Shown here one piece after another: positions 24,419 through 33,481 of a DNA stretch of 64,000 nt (position 1 is its first letter; each line of letters starts with the position of its first letter). Below the pieces are notes generated by a model. It saw only the letters and a program-made list of their open reading frames with translations, searched no databases and was not told the DNA's origin. Origin of the DNA: an uncultured bacterium. GTDB lineage: Bacteria > Bacteroidota > Bacteroidia > Bacteroidales > UBA932. The DNA lies in assembly GCA_949300025.1 (NCBI GenBank), contig CASGCS010000017.1, positions 62,001 to 126,000 of the forward strand, in the 5' to 3' direction. A program made the translations under genes and the position numbers.

Positions 24419-25081
24419 GATCAGTTCTTCCATAATCCTGTAACCTTCCAGATTGGGATGGACTCCGTCTTTTGACAGTCTGGCGGGCAGTCCGTTTTCA
24501 TTGCCGGGAGTATTGTCTGCCATTGCGGAGAAAAAGTCTACATATCCGATACCCTTCTTCTCTGCGTACGCCTTTATCATAAAGTTGAGTTGGGGAATGA
24601 GTCTGTTTGGCTCAACCTCCCTGTTCCATGAGTATCTGTAGGCGGGCAATACCGAGCACAATATGACTTTTATTCCGTTCGATTCGGCTATTTCGCACAT
24701 GCTTTTGATATTGTCCATAATCATATCCAGCGAGGCGTAGCCTGTATTTCCTGCAATGTCGTTTGTGCCGGCAAGGATTACGACAGTCTCCGCGCCTATA
24801 TTCACTACATCCTGTCTGAAGCGTACCAGCATCTGGGGAGTTGTCTGTCCGCTTATTCCGCGGGCGACGAAACCGTTTTCAGTAAAGAATTCAGGATGGA
24901 ATTTATACCAGTTTTCGGTAATGGAGTTTCCCATAAAGACGACTCTTCCGCTTACGGGAGCATCGCTTGCCAAAATCCTGTCGGCCTCCCTGTATCTGTT
25001 CAAATCGGCCCAGTCCTGTCCGTACATGTTGTTGAGTGCAGCTGCAAGCAGAATCGCAGCAATAGTAAAAATCCTTTTCAT
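24401..25081 (-). CDS. Exported SGNH/GDSL hydrolase
   Basis: 226 aa. A signal peptide (MKRIFTIAAILLAAALNN, cut near YGQ) is followed by the four SGNH blocks: FMGNSIT (Ser), ARGISGQT (Gly), LAGTNDIA (Asn) and KDGVHPN (Asp-His). The family includes esterases and carbohydrate O-deacetylases acting in the periplasm or outside. It begins 6 bases after the uvrA stop on the same strand, so it appears to be the last gene of the amidase-uvrB-RSH-uvrA run, although it has no obvious functional link with repair. Confidence 0.92.
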   Translation of the reverse strand: MKRIFTIAAILLAAALNNMYGQDWADLNRYREADRILASDAPVSGRVVFMGNSITENWYKFHPEFFTENGFVARGISGQTTPQMLVRFRQDVVNIGAETVVILAGTNDIAGNTGYASLDMIMDNIKSMCEIAESNGIKVILCSVLPAYRYSWNREVEPNRLIPQLNFMIKAYAEKKGIGYVDFFSAMADNTPGNENGLPARLSKDGVHPNLEGYRIMEELISGALL

Positions 25082-25087
25082 ATTTTT

Positions 25088-27889
25088 CTAATTCTGTTTT
25101 AAATTGGCCGGGGAACCGGCATAGATAATCTCTCCGCCGTTTTCGCCTCCATCGGGGCCAAGTTCTATTATATGGTCTGCATTGTTTATTATGTCAGGGT
25201 TGTGCTCCACGACAATAATCGTATGTCCGCGTGCAATCAGGGCGTCGAATGCCTTGAGCAGTTTCTCTATGTCGTGAAAGTGGAGACCTGTCGTGGGCTC
25301 GTCGAATATGAACAGAACGGGCTGGCTGCTCTCCTTGCCAAGGAACGAGGCAAGCTTTATCCTCTGGCTCTCTCCTCCGCTCAACGAACTGATGCTCTGC
25401 CCCAGTTTTACATATCCAAGCCCGACATCCTCCAGTATCTTCAGTTTATGCGCTACCCTTTTTGCTCCTGTCTCATTCTGCGCGGAGAAAAAATCTATGG
25501 CCTGGCCGACACTCATTTCCAGAATGTCGTTTATGTTCATGCCATGGTATTTCACCTCAAGAATGTCAGGCTTGAACCTCTTGCCTCCGCACTCATCGCA
25601 TACGACGGTCACATCTGCCATAAACTGCATCGGCACGGTAATCGTCCCTTCGCCAAGACATTGAGGGCATCGTCCTCCGTCTATGTTGAATGAAAAATGG
25701 GAGTGCCCGTATCCGTTAATCCTGGCATACGGCTGTTCGGAAAAGATTTTACGTATGTCGTCGTATATTTTAAGATAAGTTACCGGATTGGAGCGCACTG
25801 ATTTTCCTATCGGGTTCTGGTCTATGTAGACAACTGATGAAATCATGTTCAGGCTGCCCGAAAGCTCCTTGAAAGCGCCCGGCCGCCCGCCGCTTTTGTT
25901 GAAATGGCGGAGCAGGGCAGGGTAGAGGGTGTCTCCTACAAGTGTAGACTTGCCTGAACCGCTCACTCCTGTCACTACGGTGAGAATGCCTATCGGAAAT
26001 TCGGCCGTTATGTTTTTCAGGTTGTGCTCCATGCAGCCGCACAGCCTTATGCTGTTTTTCCATGTGCGCGGGACTTTCTTGTACGGCATGCTTTTCAGCC
26101 CGCCCAGATAGTCCAGTGTAAGCGAGCCGGTTGTCTGTTTCCCGGCAGCCCTGGCTTTTGATGCCACCTCCAGCCCGTGCCCGACAGTGCCTGCATAGAC
26201 AATCTCGCCTCCGTTCACACCGGCCAGAGGCCCGATATCTACCAGATAGTCGGCAGATTTTATAATTTCGGCATCATGCTCCACTATCACTACCGTATTG
26301 CCCAGGTCTCTGAGGTTCTTTACAACCTCTATAAGCCGGCCGGTGTCGCGTCTGTGGAGACCTATGCTCGGTTCGTCCAGAATATACAGGGAGCCGATAA
26401 GGCTGTTTCCCAGTGAACTTACAAGGCTTATTCTCTGGCTTTCGCCTCCGCTGAGAGTGTTGGAGTAGCGTGAGAGCGTAAGGTATCCAAGTCCTACGGC
26501 CTTTATGCAGTCAAGGCGTAGGGTTATCTCCTTTATCGCCCTTTTTGCCACCTGTTCTTCATATTTGTCCAGTTTCAGGGCGGAAAAGAAATCACACAGC
26601 CGGTCTATGCTCATAGACATGAGTTCGCTTATGGACTTTCCGCCTATTTTTACATATTCGCTCTCTTTCTTGAGCCTGCTGCCATGGCAGGCAGGGCATA
26701 CGGTCTTGCCGGAGTATCTCGAAAGCAGATATTTGTACTGTATTTTGTACTTCATGCTTTCAACCATCTCAAAGAAACTGCGTATGCCTGTAAAATAGCG
26801 GTTGCCTTTCCACAGGAGTTCTTTCTGTCCGGCGGTGAGTTGGGCATACGGCCTGTGAATGGGAAAATCGAACTTGGGAGCGTTAAGTATGAGTTTTTTC
26901 TGGAACTGTCCCATTATTTCGCCTCTCCAGCATGCAATGGCGCCTTCATATACGGAGAGGGAACTGTTGGGAATCACAAGAGCCTCGTCTATTCCGGTAG
27001 TCATTCCGAGCCCCTTGCATACAGGGCATGCTCCCAACGGATTGTTGTAACTGAACATCAGTTCGGTAGGTTTTTCAAAAACCATCCCGTCGCTTTCAAA
27101 TATATTTGAAAACTCCCTTGTGCCGAAGGTGCCGTCGGGAGCTTCGCATACGATTGCAAGATGCCCGTCTCCCTGGTCGAAGGCTGTCTGCAGCGAGTCC
27201 TGTATGGCAGCAACTGTCTCCTCTTCCGGCCTCTCCTTCCTGTCTCCTTCCATTGAGAATCTGCCGATAAGCAGATAGAGACTTTCGTCTTTGTATCTGT
27301 CAATATCCTTCATCAAATCGCCTATGCGCAAGATGGCCTTGGAGTTCATGTTGAAAAGACGGCTGAATCCGCTTTCGCTCAGGTTGAGCAACTGCTCTAT
27401 CTTGTCGTTCTGCTTCCATTTTACCGGAGATACTATATAGACCTTGCCGGTAAGGGTGAATATGTGGTCGAGTACATCGTTTATGGTTTCGCACTTCACC
27501 TCCCTTCCGCTTACAGGAGAATATGTACGCCCTATTTTGGCATACAGGACTCTCAGATAGTCATATATTTCCGTAGTGGTGCCAACGGTGGAGCGGGGGT
27601 TGGACGAATTTACCTTCTGGCTTATTGCAATTGCCGGTGGAATCCCCTCTATCTTCTCCACCGAAGGCTTGCTCATTCTGCCGAGAAACTGTCTGGCAAA
27701 TGAAGAGAGGCTCTCTGCAAAGCGTCTCTGCCCTTCTGCAAAAAGAGTCTCGAATGCAAGCGAAGATTTACCGGAGCCGGAAAGGCCCGATATTACGGTC
27801 AACTTGCCCCGCGGTATTTTGAGGGAGATGTTTTTCAGGGTGTTTACTTTCGCCCCCTCTATGGTTATATACTCTTCCTTTGCACTCAT
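25088..27889 (-). CDS. uvrA: UvrABC excision repair protein UvrA
   Basis: 933 aa, normal UvrA length. Two ABC ATPase halves: Walker A SGLSGSGKSSL near residue 32 and TGVSGSGKSTL near residue 645; signatures LSGGESQRI in each half; and Walker B FIFDEPTTGLH in the second. UvrB-binding and insertion regions follow LSSFARQFLGRM. Zinc-finger cysteines are at ACPVCKGLG, CPACHGSR and the module CPQCLGEG...CDECGGKRF. It scans DNA for bulky damage and loads UvrB. Its start overlaps the RSH stop (ATGA), which implies co-translation. Confidence 0.97.
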   Translation of the reverse strand: MSAKEEYITIEGAKVNTLKNISLKIPRGKLTVISGLSGSGKSSLAFETLFAEGQRRFAESLSSFARQFLGRMSKPSVEKIEGIPPAIAISQKVNSSNPRSTVGTTTEIYDYLRVLYAKIGRTYSPVSGREVKCETINDVLDHIFTLTGKVYIVSPVKWKQNDKIEQLLNLSESGFSRLFNMNSKAILRIGDLMKDIDRYKDESLYLLIGRFSMEGDRKERPEEETVAAIQDSLQTAFDQGDGHLAIVCEAPDGTFGTREFSNIFESDGMVFEKPTELMFSYNNPLGACPVCKGLGMTTGIDEALVIPNSSLSVYEGAIACWRGEIMGQFQKKLILNAPKFDFPIHRPYAQLTAGQKELLWKGNRYFTGIRSFFEMVESMKYKIQYKYLLSRYSGKTVCPACHGSRLKKESEYVKIGGKSISELMSMSIDRLCDFFSALKLDKYEEQVAKRAIKEITLRLDCIKAVGLGYLTLSRYSNTLSGGESQRISLVSSLGNSLIGSLYILDEPSIGLHRRDTGRLIEVVKNLRDLGNTVVIVEHDAEIIKSADYLVDIGPLAGVNGGEIVYAGTVGHGLEVASKARAAGKQTTGSLTLDYLGGLKSMPYKKVPRTWKNSIRLCGCMEHNLKNITAEFPIGILTVVTGVSGSGKSTLVGDTLYPALLRHFNKSGGRPGAFKELSGSLNMISSVVYIDQNPIGKSVRSNPVTYLKIYDDIRKIFSEQPYARINGYGHSHFSFNIDGGRCPQCLGEGTITVPMQFMADVTVVCDECGGKRFKPDILEVKYHGMNINDILEMSVGQAIDFFSAQNETGAKRVAHKLKILEDVGLGYVKLGQSISSLSGGESQRIKLASFLGKESSQPVLFIFDEPTTGLHFHDIEKLLKAFDALIARGHTIIVVEHNPDIINNADHIIELGPDGGENGGEIIYAGSPANLKQN

Positions 27890-30045
27890 TTTCCGGATGT
27901 CCTTATCACGGTTTTCACTCCCTTTGTCTTCTTTATGTCGGAGATGACTCTGTCTAAATGGCCGTTGTTGCTTACAGATATGTTAATCAGTATGTTGAAT
28001 TCTCCTTTCTGTTTCTTTGCATTACGCTCCTCAATGTTGAAGGCCCTGATTGAGGCTTTCTGTCTGTTGAGGCTTTCTATTATCTGGTTCCCGACAGAGT
28101 ATTCTCCTTCCACAATCACTTTCAGTGCCGCCTGGAACTGTGTAGTTCCGGAGACCTGCCTCCACTTTACCTTCTGTACCCTGTACGGGTACTTCTCAAG
28201 CAGTCTTGCAGCGTTCGGGCAGGAGATTCTGTGTATCTTGATGCCGCCTGAAGCGGAGACGAAGCCGAAAACGTCATCTCCGAATATGGGGTTGCAGCAC
28301 TTTGCCATCTTGAACCCTATGTTGTTCAGATTGTCGTTGATTACCAGATAGTCGGTCTCCTTTGAACTCTCCTGCCTGCTCTCCCTGGCCGCATTTTGGG
28401 GGGCGGAGAGATTTCCGTGGGAATCTGATGCCTCCTCTGCAGTAAGATGGTTCTTTATCTCCTGTGAATCTATCTCCTCGTTTCCAATGGCAATCAGCAG
28501 ATCGCTTATTGTCTTCTTCTTGAAGTGTTTTGTCAGATCGGAGAGAATTTCGTCGGTAAGTTCCATCTTCCAGTTTTTCATTCTCCTTTCCAACAGTTCC
28601 CGGCCGATACCGCTCAGTTTGCCCTCCTCTTCTTTAAGCTTGTTCTTGATTCTGTTCCTTGCCTTGGAAGAGACAACTATGTTAAGCCAGTCTGCCGACG
28701 GCTTCTGGTTTTTGCTGCTCATTATCTCCACCACGTCGCCGGTGTGAAGTTCTTCCCTGATTGATACGACCTTGCCGTTCACTTTCGCCCCGCTGCACTT
28801 TACTCCAAGATTGGAGTGGATGTTGAAGGCAAAATCCAGAATGGTGGCCCCTTTCGGCAACTCTTTCAGGTCTCCGGCCGGGGTAAAGACAAATATCTCA
28901 TTCAATGTAGAGGGGATTCCGGTAGTGTATGGCGTAGCCTCCGGGCTCTCCAGCATTTTCTTTACGTTCAAAAGCCACTGGTCAAGATTCTGTTCATTCT
29001 TTATGCCCTTGTAGCTCCAGTGTGAGGCATGGCCGTTTTCGGCAATCTCATCCATTCTGGCAGTTCTAATCTGCACTTCTATATGAGCCCCTTCTCTGTT
29101 TTCCACCGTAATGTGGAGCGATTCGTAACCGTTTGGTTTGGGATGCGAAATCCAGTCTCTAAGGCGTGAAGTGTCTGGCTTGTACTCTTTTGTCACTTCA
29201 GAGTATATGTCCCAGCAGTATGCATGCTCGGTTTCCCTGTCGGGAGGTGCGTCCACTATGAACCTTATGGCAAAAACATCGAACACCCCTTCAAAGGTGA
29301 CTCCCTGCTTTTGCATTTTCCGCCAAATCGAATATGCGGTCTTTGTTCTGATTTTCAGTTTATAACTGTATCTTTTCCTGAGGGTTTCCTCCAGGGGCCG
29401 TATGAATTCCTCGGCAAGTTTCCTCCTGTCGGATTCGGTTGCCTTCAGTTTGTTGGTTATCGCCCTGTAGTTCTCCGGGTCTGAATATTTGAAGTAAAGG
29501 TCTTCAAGTTCGTTTTTTATGTTGTAGAGACCGAGCTGGTGGGCTAGAGGCGCATACAGCATTATGGTTTCTGTAATCTTGCGCTTTATGCTGCTTTTTG
29601 GAAAGTAATCCATGTGGCGCATCACCTCGAGCCTGTCGGCGAGTTTTATCAAGGTCACGCGCGGGTCCTTGGAATATGAGACAATGAGTTTTCTGTAATT
29701 TTCTGCCTGGAGCTTGGTCTCTTTGGGGGTAATGGTAGAGATGTTGTTCAACCCTTCGACCATTGTCATGACCTGGGGTGAAAACTCCTTTTTCACCTTT
29801 TCAAACAGTTCGGGGGAGTTTCTGGTGGCCTCGTGAATAAATACGGCGGCAATGGCGTCAGCCATCAGGCCCAGCTCTTTTGCCACAATCATGGCAACTC
29901 CTGCCGGATGCTCTATAAACTGGTGCCCGTTGCCCCTTTGGATACCTTCAAGAGCCTTCTCCGCAATGTCGTATGCCTTTTCAAGCATCAATTTCTCTTC
30001 GGCCGTGCATTTCTCGGCGATTACAGATAACTCCTTATTCATCAT
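27886..30045 (-). CDS. RelA/SpoT-homologue (p)ppGpp synthetase with a degenerate hydrolase domain
   Basis: 719 aa long RSH. The order is an HD-type hydrolase region (about 40-180), synthetase (about 235-370), TGS (about 385-450, TPAGDLKELPKGATILDFA), zinc-finger/CC-type region (MAKCCNPIFGDD, HRISCPNA) and C-terminal ACT. The synthetase motif RLRDWISHPKPNGYES is of the basic RxKD-like, Rel/SpoT type, and the EVQIRT and HASHWSYK segments are intact. In the hydrolase region the usual LLHDxxEDT reads FIHEATRNS, so HD becomes HE and the catalytic ED becomes RN; KLADR and EHP remain. Hydrolase loss is inferred. It lies between uvrB and uvrA. Confidence 0.92.
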   Translation of the reverse strand: MMNKELSVIAEKCTAEEKLMLEKAYDIAEKALEGIQRGNGHQFIEHPAGVAMIVAKELGLMADAIAAVFIHEATRNSPELFEKVKKEFSPQVMTMVEGLNNISTITPKETKLQAENYRKLIVSYSKDPRVTLIKLADRLEVMRHMDYFPKSSIKRKITETIMLYAPLAHQLGLYNIKNELEDLYFKYSDPENYRAITNKLKATESDRRKLAEEFIRPLEETLRKRYSYKLKIRTKTAYSIWRKMQKQGVTFEGVFDVFAIRFIVDAPPDRETEHAYCWDIYSEVTKEYKPDTSRLRDWISHPKPNGYESLHITVENREGAHIEVQIRTARMDEIAENGHASHWSYKGIKNEQNLDQWLLNVKKMLESPEATPYTTGIPSTLNEIFVFTPAGDLKELPKGATILDFAFNIHSNLGVKCSGAKVNGKVVSIREELHTGDVVEIMSSKNQKPSADWLNIVVSSKARNRIKNKLKEEEGKLSGIGRELLERRMKNWKMELTDEILSDLTKHFKKKTISDLLIAIGNEEIDSQEIKNHLTAEEASDSHGNLSAPQNAARESRQESSKETDYLVINDNLNNIGFKMAKCCNPIFGDDVFGFVSASGGIKIHRISCPNAARLLEKYPYRVQKVKWRQVSGTTQFQAALKVIVEGEYSVGNQIIESLNRQKASIRAFNIEERNAKKQKGEFNILINISVSNNGHLDRVISDIKKTKGVKTVIRTSGK

Positions 30046-30056
30046 GACTGTAGCTT

Positions 30057-32078
30057 TTAGTTATGCTCAGATTCCCTTTTTTCCAAAATGCGTTTGAGAC
30101 AGTTCATCTGGTCGCGGTGTTTTGCGGCATTTACAAAATCCAGTTCTTTGGCAGAACGCTCCATCTCCTTTTTCGCATAATCTATCGCTTTCAATAATTG
30201 GGCCCTGTTCATCTTTTCCAGAACGGGGTCTGCCAATATTGCGGTGCCCGTGTCCGTGAGGAATTCCTCGGTATATGAGCCTCCGCCCTTGCCGAGAATC
30301 TTCCGCTCCTGTTTTTCTATCTGTTTCGGCGTTATATCGTGCAGCCGGTTGTACTCCTGCTGCTTTTTCCTTCTCCTTTCCGTTTCGTCCATTGTGCGCC
30401 GCATAGAACCTGTTACGGTATCTGCATACATGATAACCATGCCGTGTATGTTGCGGGCCGCCCTCCCGGCAATTTGTGTCAGGGCGGTCTCGGAACGGAG
30501 AAAGCCCTCCTTGTCGGCATCGAGAATCGCCACCAGGGAGACTTGCGGCATGTCGAGTCCCTCCCTGAGAAGGTTGACTCCGATAAGCACGTCAAAGCGT
30601 CCGGCCTGGAAGTCTTCTATGATTTCAACCCGTTCGAGTGTATCTACGTCGGAGTGGATGTACCGGCATCGTACGCCGGCCTTCTGCATATATTTGTCGA
30701 GTTCTTCGGCCATCCTCTTTGTGAGAGTGGTGACAAGAACCCGTTCGTCTCTTTCCACCCTGAGTTCAATCTCCTCCATAAGGTCGTCTATCTGGTTCTC
30801 TGTAGGCCTTATCTCTATGGGTGGTTCAAGAAGGCCCGTGGGACGCACGACCTGTTCTACGACAAGTCCTTCCGATTTTTCCAGTTCGTAATCAGAAGGA
30901 GTCGCGCTTACATAGACGCACTGCCTTGTAAGCTGTTCGAATTCATCAAACTTGAGCGGGCGGTTGTCGGCTGCGGCCGGAAGCCGGAATCCGTACTCTA
31001 TGAGCGTAAGTTTTCTTGAACGGTCGCCTCCGTACATGGCTCTTATCTGAGGCACTGTTACATGGCTTTCATCTATGAAAGTGACGTAATCGTTCGGGAA
31101 ATAGTCCAAAAGGCAGAATGGCCGCGTGCCGGGAGGGCGGCCGTCGAAATACCTGGAATAGTTCTCTATGCCAGAGCAGTAACCAAGTTCCTTTATCATT
31201 TCAATGTCGTATTCGGTACGCTGTTTCAGCCTTTTTGCCTCAAGGTGCTTCCCTTCCCGGTCGAGGTATTCGCACTGGATTCTCAAATCTTCCTGAATGT
31301 CGTATATCGCCTTTTTTGTCCGCTCCTTTGTGGTTACGAATATGTTGGCCGGATAGATTGAAATCTCTTCCAGAGTCTCAGCGGCAACGCCGGTAAGAGG
31401 GTCGAAAAGTTCTATTTCCTCTACCTGGTCTCCAAAGAAGAAGATGCGGCATCCCATGTCGCCGTATGCAAGGAAGATGTCTACGCTGTCGCCTCTTACC
31501 CTGAAGGTGCCGCGCTTGAAATCGGTATCGTTCCTGTTGTACAGCCCTTCAACGAGCGAGTAGAGAAATTTTGTCTTCCCGAGCCTCTGGCCGACCTTTA
31601 CGGTTACCGTGTTTTCGTGAAAATCTTCCGGATTCCCTATACCGTACAGGCAGGAGACGCTCGAAACCACTATTATGTCGCGGCGTCCGCTCAAAAGTTG
31701 GCTCGTGCAACTCAGGCGCAGTTTTTCTATCTCGTCGTTTATGCTCAGGTCTTTCTCTATATATGTGTCGGTGACAGGCATATACGCCTCCGGCTGGTAG
31801 TAGTCGTAGTAGGAGACAAAATATTCCACCGCATTTTCCGGAAAGAAAGCCTTGAATTCTCCGTAGAGCTGGGCTGCAAGGGTTTTGTTGTGGCTCAATA
31901 TGAGAGCCGGCCTGTTCAGGCGCTCTATCACGTTGGCCATTGTGAAAGTCTTGCCCGAGCCGGTAACGCCCAGCAGGGTTACGGCCCTGGTTCCATTACC
32001 GATAGCCTGGGAGAGTTCCTCAATGGCCTGGGGCTGGTCTCCTGTAGGTTTATATGGCGAATGGATTTTGAAATTCAT
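30057..32078 (-). CDS. uvrB: UvrABC excision repair protein UvrB
   Basis: 673 aa, normal length. Helicase motif I is GVTGSGKTFTMAN. The beta-hairpin region YYDYYQPEAYMP inserts between damaged strands. Further motifs include FIDESHVTVPQ (DEAD-like motif II), VSATPSDYELE, and the motif V/VI segments GVNLLREGLDMP and QIAGRAARN. A C-terminal UVR domain (KELDFVNAAKHRDQM) binds UvrC. It verifies damage after UvrA delivery. It follows the amidase gene by 10 bases and precedes the RSH gene by 11 bases. Confidence 0.97.
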   Translation of the reverse strand: MNFKIHSPYKPTGDQPQAIEELSQAIGNGTRAVTLLGVTGSGKTFTMANVIERLNRPALILSHNKTLAAQLYGEFKAFFPENAVEYFVSYYDYYQPEAYMPVTDTYIEKDLSINDEIEKLRLSCTSQLLSGRRDIIVVSSVSCLYGIGNPEDFHENTVTVKVGQRLGKTKFLYSLVEGLYNRNDTDFKRGTFRVRGDSVDIFLAYGDMGCRIFFFGDQVEEIELFDPLTGVAAETLEEISIYPANIFVTTKERTKKAIYDIQEDLRIQCEYLDREGKHLEAKRLKQRTEYDIEMIKELGYCSGIENYSRYFDGRPPGTRPFCLLDYFPNDYVTFIDESHVTVPQIRAMYGGDRSRKLTLIEYGFRLPAAADNRPLKFDEFEQLTRQCVYVSATPSDYELEKSEGLVVEQVVRPTGLLEPPIEIRPTENQIDDLMEEIELRVERDERVLVTTLTKRMAEELDKYMQKAGVRCRYIHSDVDTLERVEIIEDFQAGRFDVLIGVNLLREGLDMPQVSLVAILDADKEGFLRSETALTQIAGRAARNIHGMVIMYADTVTGSMRRTMDETERRRKKQQEYNRLHDITPKQIEKQERKILGKGGGSYTEEFLTDTGTAILADPVLEKMNRAQLLKAIDYAKKEMERSAKELDFVNAAKHRDQMNCLKRILEKRESEHN

Positions 32079-32088
32079 GGGCAGAAGG

Positions 32089-33261
32089 TTATTTCTCCGC
32101 TTTCTTGCAGTATTTTATGTAGTTTTCTATTCCTTTGGCAACCTTGCTCATTATAAGTTCCCTGAACTTGGGGTCATTTAGCCTGGCCTCATCCTCCGGG
32201 TCTGAAAGGAAGAGTGTCTCAACCAGTGTGTTGGGATATTCAGTGGGGGCGTTGAGGCTGAAGTTGAAGTTGCCCACCAGCCCGAAAAGGTTGATGCCGT
32301 CTATTTCAAGTACGCTTTCAAGTACTGTCTGCGCATATTTCCGGTTCTGTATGTGTTTATAGTATGTGCTTGTCCCGCTTGCGGTGCCGCCGGCGTTACA
32401 GTGGATGGAGACGGCCATGTCTACGTTGTTTGCAAGGAAGATTGCCTTTCTTTCAGTCATGCTGAGCGAAGTGTCCTTCTCTCTGCTCAATACTGTTTTT
32501 GCGCCTTTTGCCTCAAGCAGTCTCTTTAACCTGAGGGCCATGTCCAGATTCAGGTCTTTTTCGTTGACACCGCTTATACGTCCTCTTGCACCGGGACTGT
32601 CGGGGCCGCCGTGACCGGCATCAATGCCTATTACCATACCCTTGAGAGTTAATTCCGGCAGGTGTCTTATCTCTATGACAAGCCCGCTCTCTTCATATCT
32701 GGCGGAGTAGCCCCATGAAGTCTTGTTTTTAAGGCCTACGGTAAGCCTCATTATGTCTGAATCTATCTGGGTTGCCTCTATGCTGCCTACCGATTCCAGA
32801 TTGAGATACTGGGTTATCCAGTTGGAGTTGTTCTGTACGCCGTAAAGGTCTATAATCATCTTTTCAGGATTTGTCTCCTGCCTTATCATATAGCATTTCC
32901 GGCTGTCGAGCCCAATGTGGATTCTGTCTGACTCTCCGGCGTTGGTAACGCTTATGGAGCCGGAAACGGCAACCCGGGGAAAGTCAGAGAGCACCGTGTC
33001 GGCAACGCATTCTATGGGGATGAAGGCAGCTCTGTTCTCGGAGAGCCTTATCTTGTAGAGCGATTCGCCACTGTCGAGAACTTCAAAGACAATGTCTTTG
33101 TCTATATACCCCATCTTGTTGCCTCCGAGGCGGTCAGTGCCGTCGCTGGAGTTGAGATATGCCCCGTCGAGCGTTTTGACATATTTTACTGTGTCCTGTG
33201 CTGAAAGCGAACTGCCGGCAAGCAGGCAGAGGGCTGTGAATAAAATAGATGCAGATTTCAT
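32089..33261 (-). CDS. Exported N-acetylmuramoyl-L-alanine amidase (Amidase_3)
   Basis: 390 aa. A signal peptide (to about LSAQ) is followed by a ~180-residue N-terminal region of beta character. The catalytic Amidase_3 domain has IGIDAGHGGPDSPGARG (zinc His), NEKDLNLDMALRLK (Glu), and SIHCNAGG (His). The final catalytic Glu lies in NTLVETLFLSDPED. It cleaves the MurNAc-L-Ala bond in periplasmic peptidoglycan, probably at cell separation. The first gene of the minus-strand run ending with the SGNH hydrolase, it has a promoter 44 bases upstream. Confidence 0.93.
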   Translation of the reverse strand: MKSASILFTALCLLAGSSLSAQDTVKYVKTLDGAYLNSSDGTDRLGGNKMGYIDKDIVFEVLDSGESLYKIRLSENRAAFIPIECVADTVLSDFPRVAVSGSISVTNAGESDRIHIGLDSRKCYMIRQETNPEKMIIDLYGVQNNSNWITQYLNLESVGSIEATQIDSDIMRLTVGLKNKTSWGYSARYEESGLVIEIRHLPELTLKGMVIGIDAGHGGPDSPGARGRISGVNEKDLNLDMALRLKRLLEAKGAKTVLSREKDTSLSMTERKAIFLANNVDMAVSIHCNAGGTASGTSTYYKHIQNRKYAQTVLESVLEIDGINLFGLVGNFNFSLNAPTEYPNTLVETLFLSDPEDEARLNDPKFRELIMSKVAKGIENYIKYCKKAEK

Positions 33262-33304
33262 TTTTGTACTGTTTGTTTCAGAAGTGATATTTGTAATTTC
33301 CTAA

Positions 33305-33312
33305 CAAATTTA
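33305..33312 (-). promoter_or_regulatory. Bacteroidota -7 element for the amidase-uvrB-RSH-uvrA run
   Basis: TAAATTTG on the minus strand, 44 bases upstream of the ATG at 33261. It is the only -7 match I noticed ahead of this five-gene run. The remaining ~170 bases up to 33481 are AT-rich with nothing else recognisable. Confidence 0.55.
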
Positions 33313-33481
33313 ATCTCTTCTTTTGAATTCCCAATGAGATTCTGAATGATTTTCTCAGGTGAATATCTTTATTCCGGAAATATAAAAAAATGAACTGAAA
33401 ACTGCCGCGTTTACAGTATGGCAAGAAAATTGCAATCTTTTCAGTTGTGTTTCGTTAGTGTGTTTAGGTTTAACGGTAAGG

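Noticed and set aside
24401..25081. SGNH hydrolase as part of a repair system because it follows uvrA
   Set aside because: It has a signal peptide and acts outside the cytoplasm; placement at the end of the run is more simply explained by compact gene packing.
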